Origin: Olleya sediminilitoris
GTDB taxonomy: Bacteria > Bacteroidota > Bacteroidia > Flavobacteriales > Flavobacteriaceae
Length of the DNA: 64,000 nucleotides
NCBI RefSeq assembly: GCF_016785945.1
Contig: NZ_JAEMEF010000003.1
Span: forward strand, 248,001-312,000
Direction: 5' to 3'
A program made the position numbers and the translations under genes. The notes beneath the pieces were generated by a model. That model had not been told where the DNA came from. It did no database searches and saw nothing but the letters and a program-made list of their open reading frames with translations. This document shows positions 10,178-19,724 of this stretch, one piece after another; the stretch's first letter is position 1, and every line of letters begins with the position of its first letter.

Positions 10178-10993
10178 ATGAAAACGATAAAACTTACTTT
10201 AGCAGCACTTCTTTTTACTTGCCTAACCATTGCAGGAGTATCAAATTCTGAAAAGGAAGCATTAATAGCTTTGTATGAAAATACAAATGGAGCAGAGTGG
10301 AACAATTCATGGGATTTAAACACGTCAATAGATACTTGGCATGGAGTAACTGTAGTAGATTCTAAGGTTGTAAGTTTAAACTTATCTTTTAATAATCTTC
10401 AAGGTACTATACCTACAGAGATTGGGCAATTAAGTAACTTACAAGTTTTAAACCTTAGTTTTAATAAACTTAAGGGTGATTTACCAGAGGCTATTGTTAA
10501 CTTACAAAAACTATATTCTCTTCAATTATTTTTAAATCAATTTGAAGGAGAAATTCCAAGCTGGATTGGTAACATGACTAACTTAGAAGCTTTAGCTTTA
10601 TATAGTAACAAGTTCTCAGGAACTATTCCTCAATCTATTACGCAGCTTAAAAAGTTAAAATCGTTAGAATTAGGAAGTAACTTTTTAACAGGTAAAATCC
10701 CTTTTGAAATAAATAACTTAACAGAACTTAAAAAATTAAGTTTATTAGATAATCAGTTAGTAGGTCAAATCCCAGAAACAATAGCAGAGTTAACTAACTT
10801 AGAAGAGTTAGTATTATCAAGTAATAATCTTACTGGAAGATTACCATTTGAGTTATCTCAATTATCTAAATTAAAATTGATAATGGTTAGTGATAACCTA
10901 CTAAATAATGATTATGTAACTGTTGTTGATGATGCACCAAATAAAGTAACATTATTCTTAGAAGACACAACATTAGCAGCAAATAAAGAGTAA
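10178..10993 (+). CDS. Secreted leucine-rich-repeat protein (plant-type LRR)
   Basis: This 271-residue protein has a signal peptide (about 1-20, ending IAGVS). The N-cap resembles plant LRR receptors (EKEALIALYENTNGAEWNNSWD...WHGVTV). About seven repeats follow, of the pattern LxxLxxLxLxxNxLxGxIPxxIxxL. There is no clear type IX secretion C-terminal domain, so it may stay periplasmic or on the surface by another route. Flavobacteria use such repeats mainly for protein-protein contact; the partner is unknown. It is a single gene with its own promoter and terminator. Confidence 0.85.
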   Translation: MKTIKLTLAALLFTCLTIAGVSNSEKEALIALYENTNGAEWNNSWDLNTSIDTWHGVTVVDSKVVSLNLSFNNLQGTIPTEIGQLSNLQVLNLSFNKLKGDLPEAIVNLQKLYSLQLFLNQFEGEIPSWIGNMTNLEALALYSNKFSGTIPQSITQLKKLKSLELGSNFLTGKIPFEINNLTELKKLSLLDNQLVGQIPETIAELTNLEELVLSSNNLTGRLPFELSQLSKLKLIMVSDNLLNNDYVTVVDDAPNKVTLFLEDTTLAANKE

Positions 10994-11014
10994 CTTTTAG
11001 TTAAATATATGTTT

Positions 11015-11050
11015 AAAATAGTCAACCTTTGGTTGGCTATTTTTATTTTT
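11015..11050 (+). terminator. Terminator after the LRR gene
   Basis: A 13-bp stem (11015-11027 with 11031-11043, one G-U pair) has a 3-nt loop and a T-rich tail. It ends just before the CPXCG gene. Confidence 0.8.
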
Positions 11051-11066
11051 GGTAAAAAGTAAATTT

Positions 11067-11249
11067 ATGTTTGAACATTATTTTCAATGTCCTTATTGTT
11101 GGGAAACTATCTCAATGTTACTTGATTCTAGCGTCTCAAAACAAACTTATATAGAAGATTGTGAGGTTTGTTGTAATCCAATACAGCTAACGCCAGAATT
11201 TTTAGAATCAGAATTAGTTGGTTTTGAAGTGATTAATATTGAACAATAA
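11067..11249 (+). CDS. CPXCG motif-containing cysteine-rich small protein
   Basis: The protein has 60 residues from the ATG at 11067; an in-frame TTG 18 bp upstream is less likely. It starts MFEHYFQCPYCWE and has a second pair CEVCC, giving two CxxC knuckles that should bind one zinc ion. The closing acidic region (TPEFLESELVGFEVINIEQ) is typical of this short family, which is widespread in Bacteroidota and Proteobacteria but without known function. It lies directly after the LRR terminator, so it needs its own promoter, which I cannot point to. Confidence 0.75.
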   Translation: MFEHYFQCPYCWETISMLLDSSVSKQTYIEDCEVCCNPIQLTPEFLESELVGFEVINIEQ

Positions 11250-11267
11250 AAAAAACACATTTTTTGC

Positions 11268-11297
11268 TTGTTATATCTAAAAAGGGTTGTATATTTG
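11268..11297 (+). promoter_or_regulatory. Promoter TTG-N19-TATATTTG for tRNA-fMet
   Basis: TTG at 11268-11270 and TATATTTG at 11290-11297 have a 19-bp spacer, the best promoter match in the window. The tRNA begins about 70 bp downstream, so a 5' leader must be removed. Confidence 0.75.
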
Positions 11298-11369
11298 CAG
11301 TCCGAAACAATTAGGTCGGCATTATGAACCGATAGTTAAAAGCTAAATTAATTGTTACGAATATTAAAT

Positions 11370-11442
<73 letters not shown>

Positions 11443-11448
11443 CTAAGT

Positions 11449-11478
11449 AAAGCTTCACAGAAATGTGAAGCTTTTTTT
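11449..11478 (+). terminator. Terminator after tRNA-fMet
   Basis: A perfect 10-bp stem (11449-11458 with 11465-11474) has a 6-nt loop and a T run. It lies 6 bp after the tRNA. Confidence 0.85.
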
Positions 11479-11567
11479 ATTTTATTTTATTTCCTTTAGA
11501 TTATAATATTGTATTTAACTAGTGTAATATTTTTAAATTTGAATACTATTATTTAAACATTCACTAT

Positions 11568-12332
11568 TTAGCTAAATAAACTTGGGTTTTCTTTTAAAGC
11601 TTCAATAGTGTTTTGGTAACCATGATTAAAAATAGCATCAATTTTATTCATTTCAAATGTGCTATAATTAATAAGTTCTTCTGGATAAATAATTAGATCA
11701 CAATATTTAAATTTTACCATAGACTCTGAAGCTACTTTAATTTTGTACGCTCTATCTACAACAGAGTAGGAGTGTCTTAAATCTTTTATGCTTATTTTTT
11801 TTAGGGGATTTACATATACACCAATAATTTTATCACATTCTTGTTGTAAAGGTTCAACAGGAAAGTTGTTTAATGTACCTCCATCAATATAAAAATTACC
11901 ATTAATTTCTATGGGTGTAAATACACCAGGAAATGATGCAGATGCTATTATAGGTTTAATTAATTGTCCTTTTTTAAAAATTTTTAGGGTACCATCAATA
12001 ACATTTGCTGCAGTAATGTATAAGGGCTTCTGTAAAGCATTAAATTCGTCAATAGGAAAGAAGGCTTCTAGGTCTTCATAAAATTTATCAGAATTTATAA
12101 AACCAGGTTTGTTTCTAGCATATCGTGTGGTTTTAAAAATTGAAACACTTTTAAAAAAAGTCAGAATGTCTGACCAATGTACACCTGCAGCATACAATGC
12201 GCCAACAATAGCACCTGCACTTGTACCAGAAATATGGGTTGGTTTAATGTTGTGTTCTTCTAATGCTTTAATCACGCCAATGTGTGCTGCGCCTCTTACT
12301 CCACCACCTGATAATACTAAGCCTATATTCAT
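11568..12332 (-). CDS. Patatin-like phospholipase family protein
   Basis: This 254-residue protein has the three patatin marks: the oxyanion GGGVRG (9-14), the nucleophile elbow GTSAG with Ser38, and the catalytic Asp in the YIDGGTLNN segment (about 150). These form a Ser-Asp dyad that hydrolyses acyl esters of phospholipids or similar lipids. There is no signal peptide, so it resembles bacterial cytosolic RssA/YlbK-type enzymes. The gap to the next minus-strand gene is only about 33 bp, so the two may be co-transcribed. Confidence 0.87.
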   Translation of the reverse strand: MNIGLVLSGGGVRGAAHIGVIKALEEHNIKPTHISGTSAGAIVGALYAAGVHWSDILTFFKSVSIFKTTRYARNKPGFINSDKFYEDLEAFFPIDEFNALQKPLYITAANVIDGTLKIFKKGQLIKPIIASASFPGVFTPIEINGNFYIDGGTLNNFPVEPLQQECDKIIGVYVNPLKKISIKDLRHSYSVVDRAYKIKVASESMVKFKYCDLIIYPEELINYSTFEMNKIDAIFNHGYQNTIEALKENPSLFS

Positions 12333-12365
12333 TTTTTTTGCTAACTTAATAGTTGTTATTTAAAT

Positions 12366-12962
12366 CTATTGTTTTATTAAATCAAATTTAATTAATCCAC
12401 CATCAATTGATGCTTTAGTTAAAAGACCATCTGTGTAATGAAAAATTCCAGCTTTACCTTTTTCGTTTATTTTTTTGTAAACATGATTTCCCATAGCAAT
12501 AATACTATTAAACTGTCCGGTTTGTTCAGAATAGCATTTACTGATGTTTATGGGTTCGTTAAAATATAACTGAATAGTAGAAAAATTAATTACAGCATCA
12601 ATAGTTTCTTCATTTTTACCATCTATTAATACTTTATAGTTGCCATCTGTTTTTTTTGTTTTTGTACTAGTATGCGGATTATTATTAACTATAATTTTTA
12701 CATCTGCAGTTTCAAGATTATTGGATTTAAACGTAACATCATAATTATATTTAACAATAATATTTTTAATAATTTTAGCTTCAATTGTAGTTGCGCTTTG
12801 ATAGTTAATACTATTATTTGTTGTCGTTTTGGTGGCTTTAAGATTGCCAATAATTTTATTGTTTCTTACAACATTAAAATTTATGGTGTTTTTTTTAGGT
12901 GTAGTTAATACGGTAAAACCGAATAAAAAAACACTAGTAATTATAAGTATTAAGGTGCGCAT
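12366..12962 (-). CDS. Exported protein of unknown function (DUF6134-like)
   Basis: This 198-residue protein has a signal peptide (about 1-20). The beta-rich body begins with FNVVRNNKIIGNLKATKT and later has FNEPINISKCYSEQTGQF, a pattern I associate with a small periplasmic DUF6134-type family. The assignment is tentative. The one Cys in the mature region is not a lipobox. It lies just upstream of the patatin gene on the same strand and may share its transcript. Confidence 0.55.
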   Translation of the reverse strand: MRTLILIITSVFLFGFTVLTTPKKNTINFNVVRNNKIIGNLKATKTTTNNSINYQSATTIEAKIIKNIIVKYNYDVTFKSNNLETADVKIIVNNNPHTSTKTKKTDGNYKVLIDGKNEETIDAVINFSTIQLYFNEPINISKCYSEQTGQFNSIIAMGNHVYKKINEKGKAGIFHYTDGLLTKASIDGGLIKFDLIKQ

Positions 12963-13080
12963 ATTTTATAAATTGAATGGACTTATGGTGTCTAAACTTA
13001 CAACAAATTACAATAATTTTTATAAATAGAAATCTGATGTTTATCATCTAAACTTAAGTTTAACTTTAATTTAAAAGCAT

Positions 13081-13114
13081 AAAAAAAGCCTGACTTGATA
13101 GTCAGGCTTTTTTA
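13081..13114 (-). terminator. Terminator after the DUF2911 gene
   Basis: An inverted repeat gcctgac/gtcaggc has A/T runs on both sides and lies 18 bp past the DUF2911 stop on the minus strand. It could work in both directions. Confidence 0.8.
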
Positions 13115-13131
13115 TTAATATTATCTAAAAA

Positions 13132-13707
13132 TTATTTTGTTGTAATAGGAAACTCTGCAATTGTAGTATCCCATCCAATTTTTAAATGTACTGTGTTTTT
13201 TGAAGCTTCATATAAAGCAATAGATAAGTTTTCAATAACTTTATCACTTTTAGAAACAGGTACAGTCACACTAGCAACATCCTTACTAGCATCATAACCA
13301 TAATTTCCCCAACCATCTAAAATAGTGTTTAATTTTAAAGTCCACTCTGTAGCAGTAGGTATTACTATAATAGTGTAACGTCCAGCCTTGATGTTTTTAC
13401 CTCCAAAAGTCACATCATTATTAAATAAAATTTCAGTAGACTCGTTAGCACCAACTCTCCAAGCTTTACCAAATTTAAGTAACTCTCCAAAAACGACTCT
13501 GTCTTTTTTTGCAGGTCTAGAATAAGTTACACGTATTTGTGGTTCTAAAGCAGTTTTTTTAGCCTCTGTTTTCTTAAAAGCTCTGTGTGGTGCTCCATCA
13601 GGATAGTATGCACGATCCATTGGGCTTTTATCCATTTTCTTAAACTCTTGTGCATTAACAGTAGATGCTGTTACAATAATTGCGATAATAAATAATAATT
13701 TTTTCAT
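13132..13707 (-). CDS. DUF2911 domain periplasmic protein
   Basis: This 191-residue protein has a signal peptide ending TVNAQE. The DUF2911 core is clear: TYSRPAKKDR, KAWRVGANESTEI, AGRYTIIVIP and LDGWGNYGYD. The family is frequent in Bacteroidota, sometimes fused to TPR repeats, with no known function. Only 1 nt separates it from the upstream lipoprotein gene, so the two form one transcript that ends at the terminator at 13081-13114. Confidence 0.83.
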   Translation of the reverse strand: MKKLLFIIAIIVTASTVNAQEFKKMDKSPMDRAYYPDGAPHRAFKKTEAKKTALEPQIRVTYSRPAKKDRVVFGELLKFGKAWRVGANESTEILFNNDVTFGGKNIKAGRYTIIVIPTATEWTLKLNTILDGWGNYGYDASKDVASVTVPVSKSDKVIENLSIALYEASKNTVHLKIGWDTTIAEFPITTK

Positions 13708-13708
13708 T

Positions 13709-14512
13709 TTAGTTGTTATTTAGATTAATTATATTTTCTGTTTTTATTGTTGAAAGTTCTTTAAGCTCACCAGCTTCATATAACTTAGGTAAATCCTTTA
13801 AAGGTGTTCCAACTTTAGCTTCGTAATTAACATAATCTTGAAACGTAATGCCATCAATAATTCTTGTGTTAAAAGCACTTCTAAATCTTACACCACCTTT
13901 GTTTACTTTATAGCTGTAAGCTAAATAGTCTATTTTTTTAGTATTTTTATTAATCCAATAATTAAAGACATCATCATGATCTTCTCCACCACCAGCTTCG
14001 TCAAAAGTCACTTCAATGACATCATAAGATTTGTTTTTTATAGTCGTGGTTTCAATAAACTTGGTGTTAACCGCTTTGTCATTTAATTTGTACGGTAAAG
14101 TCGCAAAATATATCACCGAATTAATAGCTCCTGTTGCGCTATTAATGTCCTTTTTACTTAATGTTACAGCACTATCATTTATGGTTCTAAAAAACGTTCC
14201 GTTTTTTAAGACATCTGTAATTTGTTTACCTTCTTTTTGGTAGCTTTTAGTGTACTTATAGTCTAAACCGTTATTTTTAAATTGATAGTTTACACCTCTA
14301 AAATTAAAAGCATAGTTAGCAGAATCAAACAATGGACCACCATGTGCAGCTATTGTAGCTTTTAAAATGGTTTCCGAAGGACTTAAACTAACCTCTTTAG
14401 ACGTTGTAATTGGGGTTTTTTTTGTTAAGGTCTCTTTTTTTGTAGTCTTATTATTGCAAGCACAAAATAAAAGTATTACAAATGTGATTATTACGAATTT
14501 TAAGGTTGACAT
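13709..14512 (-). CDS. Lipoprotein of unknown function (DUF6503-like)
   Basis: This 267-residue protein has a lipoprotein signal with lipobox LLFCAC (Cys about 19). It then has IAAHGGPLFDSANYAFNFRG and a beta-rich body ending FRSAFNTRIIDGITFQDYVNY. The HGG...F.FRG start resembles the DUF6503 family of Bacteroidota outer-membrane-associated lipoproteins. A second lipoprotein with a similar IANAHG start lies at 48821-49492. First gene of a two-gene unit with DUF2911. Confidence 0.62.
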   Translation of the reverse strand: MSTLKFVIITFVILLFCACNNKTTKKETLTKKTPITTSKEVSLSPSETILKATIAAHGGPLFDSANYAFNFRGVNYQFKNNGLDYKYTKSYQKEGKQITDVLKNGTFFRTINDSAVTLSKKDINSATGAINSVIYFATLPYKLNDKAVNTKFIETTTIKNKSYDVIEVTFDEAGGGEDHDDVFNYWINKNTKKIDYLAYSYKVNKGGVRFRSAFNTRIIDGITFQDYVNYEAKVGTPLKDLPKLYEAGELKELSTIKTENIINLNNN

Positions 14513-14648
14513 TGGGATATTTTTATATAAATCTAATCGATTTGTCGTTTTAAAACACAGACCTTTCAGTTAATTAATAAAACTTTAAGACATTACTTGG
14601 ACTTATAAATTTGAAAAAAGAAGAATTAATTCTAAACTCAAAATATTT

Positions 14649-14656
14649 TACTTTTG
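14649..14656 (+). promoter_or_regulatory. -7 element TACTTTTG before the SpoU methyltransferase
   Basis: TACTTTTG ends exactly 4 nt before the ATG at 14661. This is the same spacing seen before the genes at 858 and 33860. No convincing -33 box. Confidence 0.5.
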
Positions 14657-14660
14657 TAAA

Positions 14661-15119
14661 ATGGTAGATAATTTTGAAAATGAATACTTCGGAATAGGTA
14701 TTCAAAACGGAAAAACACCCGAAAACTTAGGCGTGCTTTGGCGTACAGCACAAAATTTAGGTGCTAGTTATATTTTTACTATCGGAAACAGATATGCTAA
14801 ACAAGCTTGTGATACGCATAATGCAGTAAAGGCAATGCCATATTTTCATTATAAAACTTTTGAAGATTTTTATAATAACATACCCAAAGGAGCAAGGTTA
14901 GTAGGTGTTGAGTTGGATGACACAGCTGTAGACTTAGAAACCTTCCATCATCCCAGACGTTGTGTGTATTTATTAGGAGCAGAAGACCATGGATTATCTA
15001 AGCAAGCTATTGAAAAAAGCCATTTTTTAGTTAAATTTAAGTCAGAATTAAGTTTAAATGTAGCTGTTGCAGGAAGTATTGTGATGTATGATAGAGGAAT
15101 AAACAAACCAAGGTCGTAA
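14661..15119 (+). CDS. SpoU/TrmH family RNA 2'-O-methyltransferase
   Basis: This 152-residue protein contains the SPOUT knot motifs: GKTPENLGVLWRTAQNLGA (motif 1), YLLGAEDHGLS (motif 2) and LNVAVAGSIVMYDR (motif 3). These use S-adenosylmethionine to methylate ribose 2'-OH groups in tRNA or rRNA. The size fits the compact TrmL-like subgroup, but the target nucleotide cannot be read from sequence. The era promoter overlaps its stop codon. Confidence 0.85.
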   Translation: MVDNFENEYFGIGIQNGKTPENLGVLWRTAQNLGASYIFTIGNRYAKQACDTHNAVKAMPYFHYKTFEDFYNNIPKGARLVGVELDDTAVDLETFHHPRRCVYLLGAEDHGLSKQAIEKSHFLVKFKSELSLNVAVAGSIVMYDRGINKPRS

Positions 15120-15124
15120 CTTTG
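15117..15124 (+). promoter_or_regulatory. -7 element TAACTTTG for era
   Basis: TAACTTTG overlaps the stop codon of the methyltransferase gene and lies 22 bp before the era ATG. A consensus -33 box is not obvious. Confidence 0.5.
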
Positions 15125-15146
15125 CGGTCTATTAAATTAAAGTAAA

Positions 15147-16028
15147 ATGAAACATAAAGCAGGTTTTGTAAACATAATCGGAAATCCAAATGTGGGTAAA
15201 TCTACATTAATGAATGCGTTTGTTGGTGAAAAGTTATCCATAATCACCTCTAAAGCTCAAACAACTAGACATCGTATTTTAGGGATTGTAAATGGTGAAG
15301 ATTTTCAGGTGGTATTAAGTGATACACCAGGTATTATCAAACCAGCTTATGAGCTGCAAGCCTCAATGATGGATTTTGTAAAATCTGCTTTTGATGATGC
15401 TGATGTTTTAATTTATATGGTAGAAATTGGTGAAAAGGAATTAAAAGATGATGCTTTTTTTAATAAAATCACCAATGCTAAAATCCCTGTTTTATTACTT
15501 TTAAACAAAATAGATAAATCTAATCAAGAGCAGTTAGAAGAGCAAGTACAGTCTTGGTCATCAAAAGTCCCAAATGCCGAGATTATTGCAATATCTGCTT
15601 TAGAAGGCTTTAATGTTAAAGAAGTTTTTGATCGTATTATCGAGCTGTTACCAGAGTCGCCTGCATTTTATCCAAAAGACCAGTTAACAGATAAGCCAGA
15701 ACGTTTTTTTATAAACGAAACGATTCGTGAAAAAATCTTAATGCATTACAAAAAGGAAATCCCTTATGCAGTAGAGATTGATACGGAAGAGTTTTTTGAA
15801 GAAGAACAAATTATACGTGTAAGATCTGTAATTATGGTAGAGCGTGAAACTCAAAAAGGAATCATAATTGGTCATAAAGGATCTGCTTTAAAACGTGTAG
15901 GTGTTGAGGCTAGAAAAGATTTAGAAAAGTTTTTTGGTAAGCAAATTCACTTAGAATTGTATGTGAAAGTTAACAAAAACTGGAGAAGCAATCAACGTCA
16001 GTTAAAACGTTTTGGTTACAATCAGTAA
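15147..16028 (+). CDS. era: GTPase Era
   Basis: This 293-residue protein has the GTPase motifs GNPNVGKST (12-20), DTPG (about 59-62) and NKID (120-123). The C-terminal KH RNA-binding domain contains VIMVERETQKGIIIGHKGSALKRVG. Era binds the 3' end of 16S rRNA and checks small-subunit assembly. Length and domain order are those of the family. In this window it lies near the related GTPase Der (18308-19615), but with other genes between. Confidence 0.96.
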   Translation: MKHKAGFVNIIGNPNVGKSTLMNAFVGEKLSIITSKAQTTRHRILGIVNGEDFQVVLSDTPGIIKPAYELQASMMDFVKSAFDDADVLIYMVEIGEKELKDDAFFNKITNAKIPVLLLLNKIDKSNQEQLEEQVQSWSSKVPNAEIIAISALEGFNVKEVFDRIIELLPESPAFYPKDQLTDKPERFFINETIREKILMHYKKEIPYAVEIDTEEFFEEEQIIRVRSVIMVERETQKGIIIGHKGSALKRVGVEARKDLEKFFGKQIHLELYVKVNKNWRSNQRQLKRFGYNQ

Positions 16029-16115
16029 GCAATTTTAATGTTATCGTCATTTAGGCTTAACTTTTGGTTAAAGCTATAGTTTCATCTTTATGGTTTACAT
16101 AAAAACCAACTAAAA

Positions 16116-17660
16116 ATGAAACATTTAAAACACACATTACTATTATTTTCGTCTTTACTATTATTACATTGTTCTGATGACGACGATGGTAATGTAGATA
16201 TCATTATTGATCCAGTTAATACTGAAGTTAATTTTCAATACAAAACTACTATTAATGTTGGAGGAGAAGCTTCTGCAGAGATTTCAGCATTTGACGCTTC
16301 TACAAACAAGTTATTTGTAACTAATGCAGAATTAAACGAAATTTCAGTTTATAATATTTCAGATTTAGACGTGCCAGTTCAAGAGTCTTCAATAAGTTTA
16401 AATGCTTTTGGTGCACCTAATAGCGTTGCTGTTCTTGACGGAAAATTGGCAGTAGCAGTTGAAGCTTCAACAAAACAAAACCCTGGACAAATTCATGTAT
16501 ATAATACTTCAGATTTATCTTTAGATAATCAATATACTGTTGGTGCTTTACCAGATATGGTTACGTTTTCAAAAGATGGTAATTATATTTTATCTGCTAA
16601 TGAAGGTGAGCCTAACGATGATTATACAATAGATCCAATGGGAACAGTTAGTATCATAGATTTAAACGACGATACGGTTACCACATTAGATTTTTCAACC
16701 TTTACGTCCCAAGAAGCTAATTTAACGTCTCAAGGCTTTAGAGTTTTTGGTCCAAATGCAACTTTAGTAGAAGATGTAGAGCCAGAATATATAGCTATTT
16801 CTGACGACTCTCAAACTGCTTGGGTCTCTCTACAAGAAAATAATGGTATTGCTAAAATTAATTTAATCACTAAAGTGATTGAAGCTATTTATCCTTTAGG
16901 CTATAAAGACTATAATTTAGCTCAAAACTCAATTGACGCAAGTGATAAAGATGAAGTGACAGAACTTAAAAATTGGCCTGTAAAAGGTATTTATATGCCA
17001 GACGCTATCGTGTCTGTAAATATTAACGGAACAGATTATGTGATTTCTGCTAACGAAGGCGATTCTAGAGACTACGATGGTTTTAGTGAAGAAGAGCGTT
17101 TAAAAGATTTAACTTTAGACCCAACAGTATTTCCTGCAACATTAGATTATTTAGCAGACGAGAATCTTGGACGCTTAAAAACAACGACAACGTTAGGAGA
17201 TATTGATAATGATGGAGATATAGACGAGATATATAGTTATGGAGCTCGTTCTTTTTCAATATGGAATGCAAATGGCTCTCAAGTGTATGATAGTGGTAAT
17301 GATATTGCGACTCAAATTTTAGCTAATACACCAAGTCGTTTTAATTGGGATTGGGAAGATAACGAAAACGATAAACGTAGCGATGATAAAGGTGCAGAAC
17401 CAGAAAGTGTTACTGTTTTAAATATCGCAGACCAACGTTATATTTTATTTGTTGGTTTAGAAAGAAATTGTCAAGTCATGGTTTATGACATAACAAATCC
17501 AGCAGCTCCTACTTTTTTATCTATTTTATCTCATGATGGAGATTATGCTCCAGAAGGTTTATTAGTTGTACCAGCAGCAGATAGTCCAACCGGAAAAGAT
17601 TTATTAATTGTATCTAATGAGGATAGTGGGACAGTTAGTTTCTACGAGAATCAGCAGTAG
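16116..17660 (+). CDS. Choice-of-anchor I family lipoprotein (beta-propeller)
   Basis: This 514-residue protein has a lipoprotein signal with lipobox LLLHC, followed by an Asp-rich SDDDDG stretch often seen in exported flavobacterial lipoproteins. Propeller-like repeats contain DASTNKLFVTNAELNEISVYNI, a GDIDNDGDIDE calcium-loop-like motif, EGDSRDY and APEGLLVVPA. This matches the choice-of-anchor I family of Bacteroidota surface proteins, some of which lie near phosphatases. Function is unproven. Single gene; shares a bidirectional terminator with the next gene. Confidence 0.78.
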   Translation: MKHLKHTLLLFSSLLLLHCSDDDDGNVDIIIDPVNTEVNFQYKTTINVGGEASAEISAFDASTNKLFVTNAELNEISVYNISDLDVPVQESSISLNAFGAPNSVAVLDGKLAVAVEASTKQNPGQIHVYNTSDLSLDNQYTVGALPDMVTFSKDGNYILSANEGEPNDDYTIDPMGTVSIIDLNDDTVTTLDFSTFTSQEANLTSQGFRVFGPNATLVEDVEPEYIAISDDSQTAWVSLQENNGIAKINLITKVIEAIYPLGYKDYNLAQNSIDASDKDEVTELKNWPVKGIYMPDAIVSVNINGTDYVISANEGDSRDYDGFSEEERLKDLTLDPTVFPATLDYLADENLGRLKTTTTLGDIDNDGDIDEIYSYGARSFSIWNANGSQVYDSGNDIATQILANTPSRFNWDWEDNENDKRSDDKGAEPESVTVLNIADQRYILFVGLERNCQVMVYDITNPAAPTFLSILSHDGDYAPEGLLVVPAADSPTGKDLLIVSNEDSGTVSFYENQQ

Positions 17661-17680
17661 TAATACATTTTAACTCATGT

Positions 17681-17713
17681 AAAAAAGCTTCAGTTTAATC
17701 TGAAGCTTTTTTT
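17681..17713. terminator. Bidirectional terminator between convergent genes
   Basis: A stem gcttcag/ctgaagc has A runs on the left and T runs on the right. It serves the plus-strand gene ending at 17660 and the minus-strand gene ending at 17712. Confidence 0.82.
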
Positions 17714-18209
17714 ATTCGTCTAAAACAAGGCTCATAAATGTATATAAATTAGTCATTTCAGATTGGTTGGAGGTTTTACTAATTCGACCTGAAAAGTATA
17801 ACACAAACCATAAAATAACCATTAATATTATTCCCCAAAGTTGTAAATGGTAATCTACTTTAAGCGCATAATTAGAATATGCCCAAACGCAAAAGGCAAT
17901 AAATAAACCAGCAATAACAAAATGTAAAAACATAAATAAAGTCCAAACGGTAGGGTTAGGTCCAAATAATCCATACAACTGACTTTTATTATTATTTACT
18001 TCATTTATTTCTAAATGTAATTGTGGTGACCAAAAATGCTGTTGTGCTTTTGGTAGTTTTATAAAAACATGATCATCTATTCTTGAGACAATAAATTGAC
18101 TTTGGTTATGCTTTTTAGCTTCAAAAGCCTCTAAAACAGTGCTGTGTTTTTTATTTATTTCTATTTTAAATCGTGGTCGTAGCACGACTTGGTTTAAGTT
18201 TTCGTTCAT
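17712..18209 (-). CDS. Two-TM membrane protein of unknown function
   Basis: This 165-residue protein has a soluble N-terminal half (about 1-95) with FIKLPKAQQHFWSPQLHLEI. Two membrane segments follow (about 97-120 and 130-150), then a short polar tail. I do not recognise a named domain. It diverges from der, a position I have seen for similar flavobacterial proteins, but that does not give a function. Confidence 0.6.
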   Translation of the reverse strand: MNENLNQVVLRPRFKIEINKKHSTVLEAFEAKKHNQSQFIVSRIDDHVFIKLPKAQQHFWSPQLHLEINEVNNNKSQLYGLFGPNPTVWTLFMFLHFVIAGLFIAFCVWAYSNYALKVDYHLQLWGIILMVILWFVLYFSGRISKTSNQSEMTNLYTFMSLVLDE

Positions 18210-18258
18210 AAATATCTCATAATGAAAGTAAAATACTATTTTTTCTCAAACTAAACAC

Positions 18259-18266
18259 TACCTTTG
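18259..18266 (+). promoter_or_regulatory. -7 element TACCTTTG for der
   Basis: TACCTTTG followed by GC lies 41 bp before the der ATG at 18308, in the gap between divergent genes. Confidence 0.55.
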
Positions 18267-18307
18267 CACTCGCTTACAGGATATGTAATGCATAAAAACT
18301 TAAAATT

Positions 18308-19615
18308 ATGAGCAGTATAGTAGCTATCGTCGGAAGACCAAATGTTGGTAAATCTACCTTTTTTAATCGTTTAATACAACGTCGTGAGGCAATTGTCGAC
18401 GCAGTTAGTGGTGTGACTAGAGATAGACATTACGGAAAAAGTGATTGGAACGGAAGAGAATTTTCTTTAATTGATACAGGAGGATACGTTAAAGGTAGTG
18501 ATGATATTTTTGAAGCTGAAATTGATAAGCAAGTAGAATTGGCTATTGATGAAGCGGATGCCATAATATTTATGGTAAGTGTAGAAGATGGTGTTACGGG
18601 AATGGATGAAGATGTTGCCAAATTACTACGTAAAGTAACAAAACCAGTATTTTTAGTTGTAAACAAAGTAGATAACGGTAAACGTGAAGAGGATGCTGTA
18701 GAGTTTTACAACCTTGGACTTGGTGATTATTTTAGTGTTGCAAGTATAAATGGAAGTGGTACTGGAGATTTACTAGATGCTTTAGTAAAAGCTTTACCAG
18801 AAAATGAAGAAGAAGAAATAGAAGATACTTTACCAAGATTTGCTGTAGTTGGACGACCAAATGCAGGAAAATCGTCATTTATTAATGCTCTTATTGGTGA
18901 AGATAGATATATAGTTACAGATATTGCAGGAACAACTAGAGATGCAATTGATACTAAATATAACCGTTTTGGATTTGAGTTTAACTTAGTGGATACTGCT
19001 GGTATCCGTAAAAAATCTAAAGTTAAAGAAGATTTAGAGTTTTACTCTGTAATGCGAAGCGTACGTGCAATAGAGCATGCAGATGTTTGTTTATTAGTCG
19101 TTGATGCAACAAGAGGTTTTGATGGTCAAATTCAAAATATATTTTGGTTAGCGCAACGTAACCGTAAAGGTATTGTGGTGTTAATTAACAAATGGGATTT
19201 AGTAGAAAAGGATCATAAATCTACTACGGAGTTTGAAAAGTATATCAAAAAACAATTAGAGCCTTTTACAGACGTGCCAATTGTATTTATTTCTGCTTTA
19301 ACAAAACAACGTATTTACAAAGCTATTGAAACTGCTGTTGAGGTTTATAATAACCGTACAAAACGTATTAAAACTAGTGAGTTAAATGAGACGTTGTTGC
19401 CTATTATAGATAACTATCCACCACCAGCTTACAAAGGTAAGTTTGTTAAGATTAAGTATATTATGCAACTGCCTACACCACAGCCTCAGTTTGCTTTTTT
19501 CTGTAACCTACCACAATATGTACGTGAAGGTTATAAGCGTTATTTAGAGAATAAATTACGTGAAATTTATGACTTTAAAGGTGTGCCTATTAGCGTTTAC
19601 ATGCGTAAAAAATAA
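18308..19615 (+). CDS. der: Ribosome biogenesis GTPase Der (EngA)
   Basis: This 435-residue protein has two GTPase domains in tandem, unique to this family. Domain 1 has GRPNVGKST (9-17) and DTGG; domain 2 has GRPNAGKSS (about 182-190), DTAG and NKWD. The C-terminal KH-like domain contains [10 protein letters not shown]. Der acts in 50S ribosomal subunit maturation. Length and architecture are normal. Confidence 0.96.
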   Translation: MSSIVAIVGRPNVGKSTFFNRLIQRREAIVDAVSGVTRDRHYGKSDWNGREFSLIDTGGYVKGSDDIFEAEIDKQVELAIDEADAIIFMVSVEDGVTGMDEDVAKLLRKVTKPVFLVVNKVDNGKREEDAVEFYNLGLGDYFSVASINGSGTGDLLDALVKALPENEEEEIEDTLPRFAVVGRPNAGKSSFINALIGEDRYIVTDIAGTTRDAIDTKYNRFGFEFNLVDTAGIRKKSKVKEDLEFYSVMRSVRAIEHADVCLLVVDATRGFDGQIQNIFWLAQRNRKGIVVLINKWDLVEKDHKSTTEFEKYIKKQLEPFTDVPIVFISALTKQRIYKAIETAVEVYNNRTKRIKTSELNETLLPIIDNYPPPAYKGKFVKIKYIMQLPTPQPQFAFFCNLPQYVREGYKRYLENKLREIYDFKGVPISVYMRKK

Positions 19616-19724
19616 TCATTCTAAATTACTTTTAGCTTTTTTTTAAGATAGATAATTGGATTACAAAGTTATTTTCGTTGAAAATAAATAGCTATTAATC
19701 AAGCTGTAACATCAACCAAAAACA

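Noticed and set aside
11298-11369. Possible small RNA between the tRNA promoter and tRNA-fMet
   Set aside because: The aacaatta/taattgtt pairing is short, and the region is adequately explained as the 5' leader removed during tRNA maturation.
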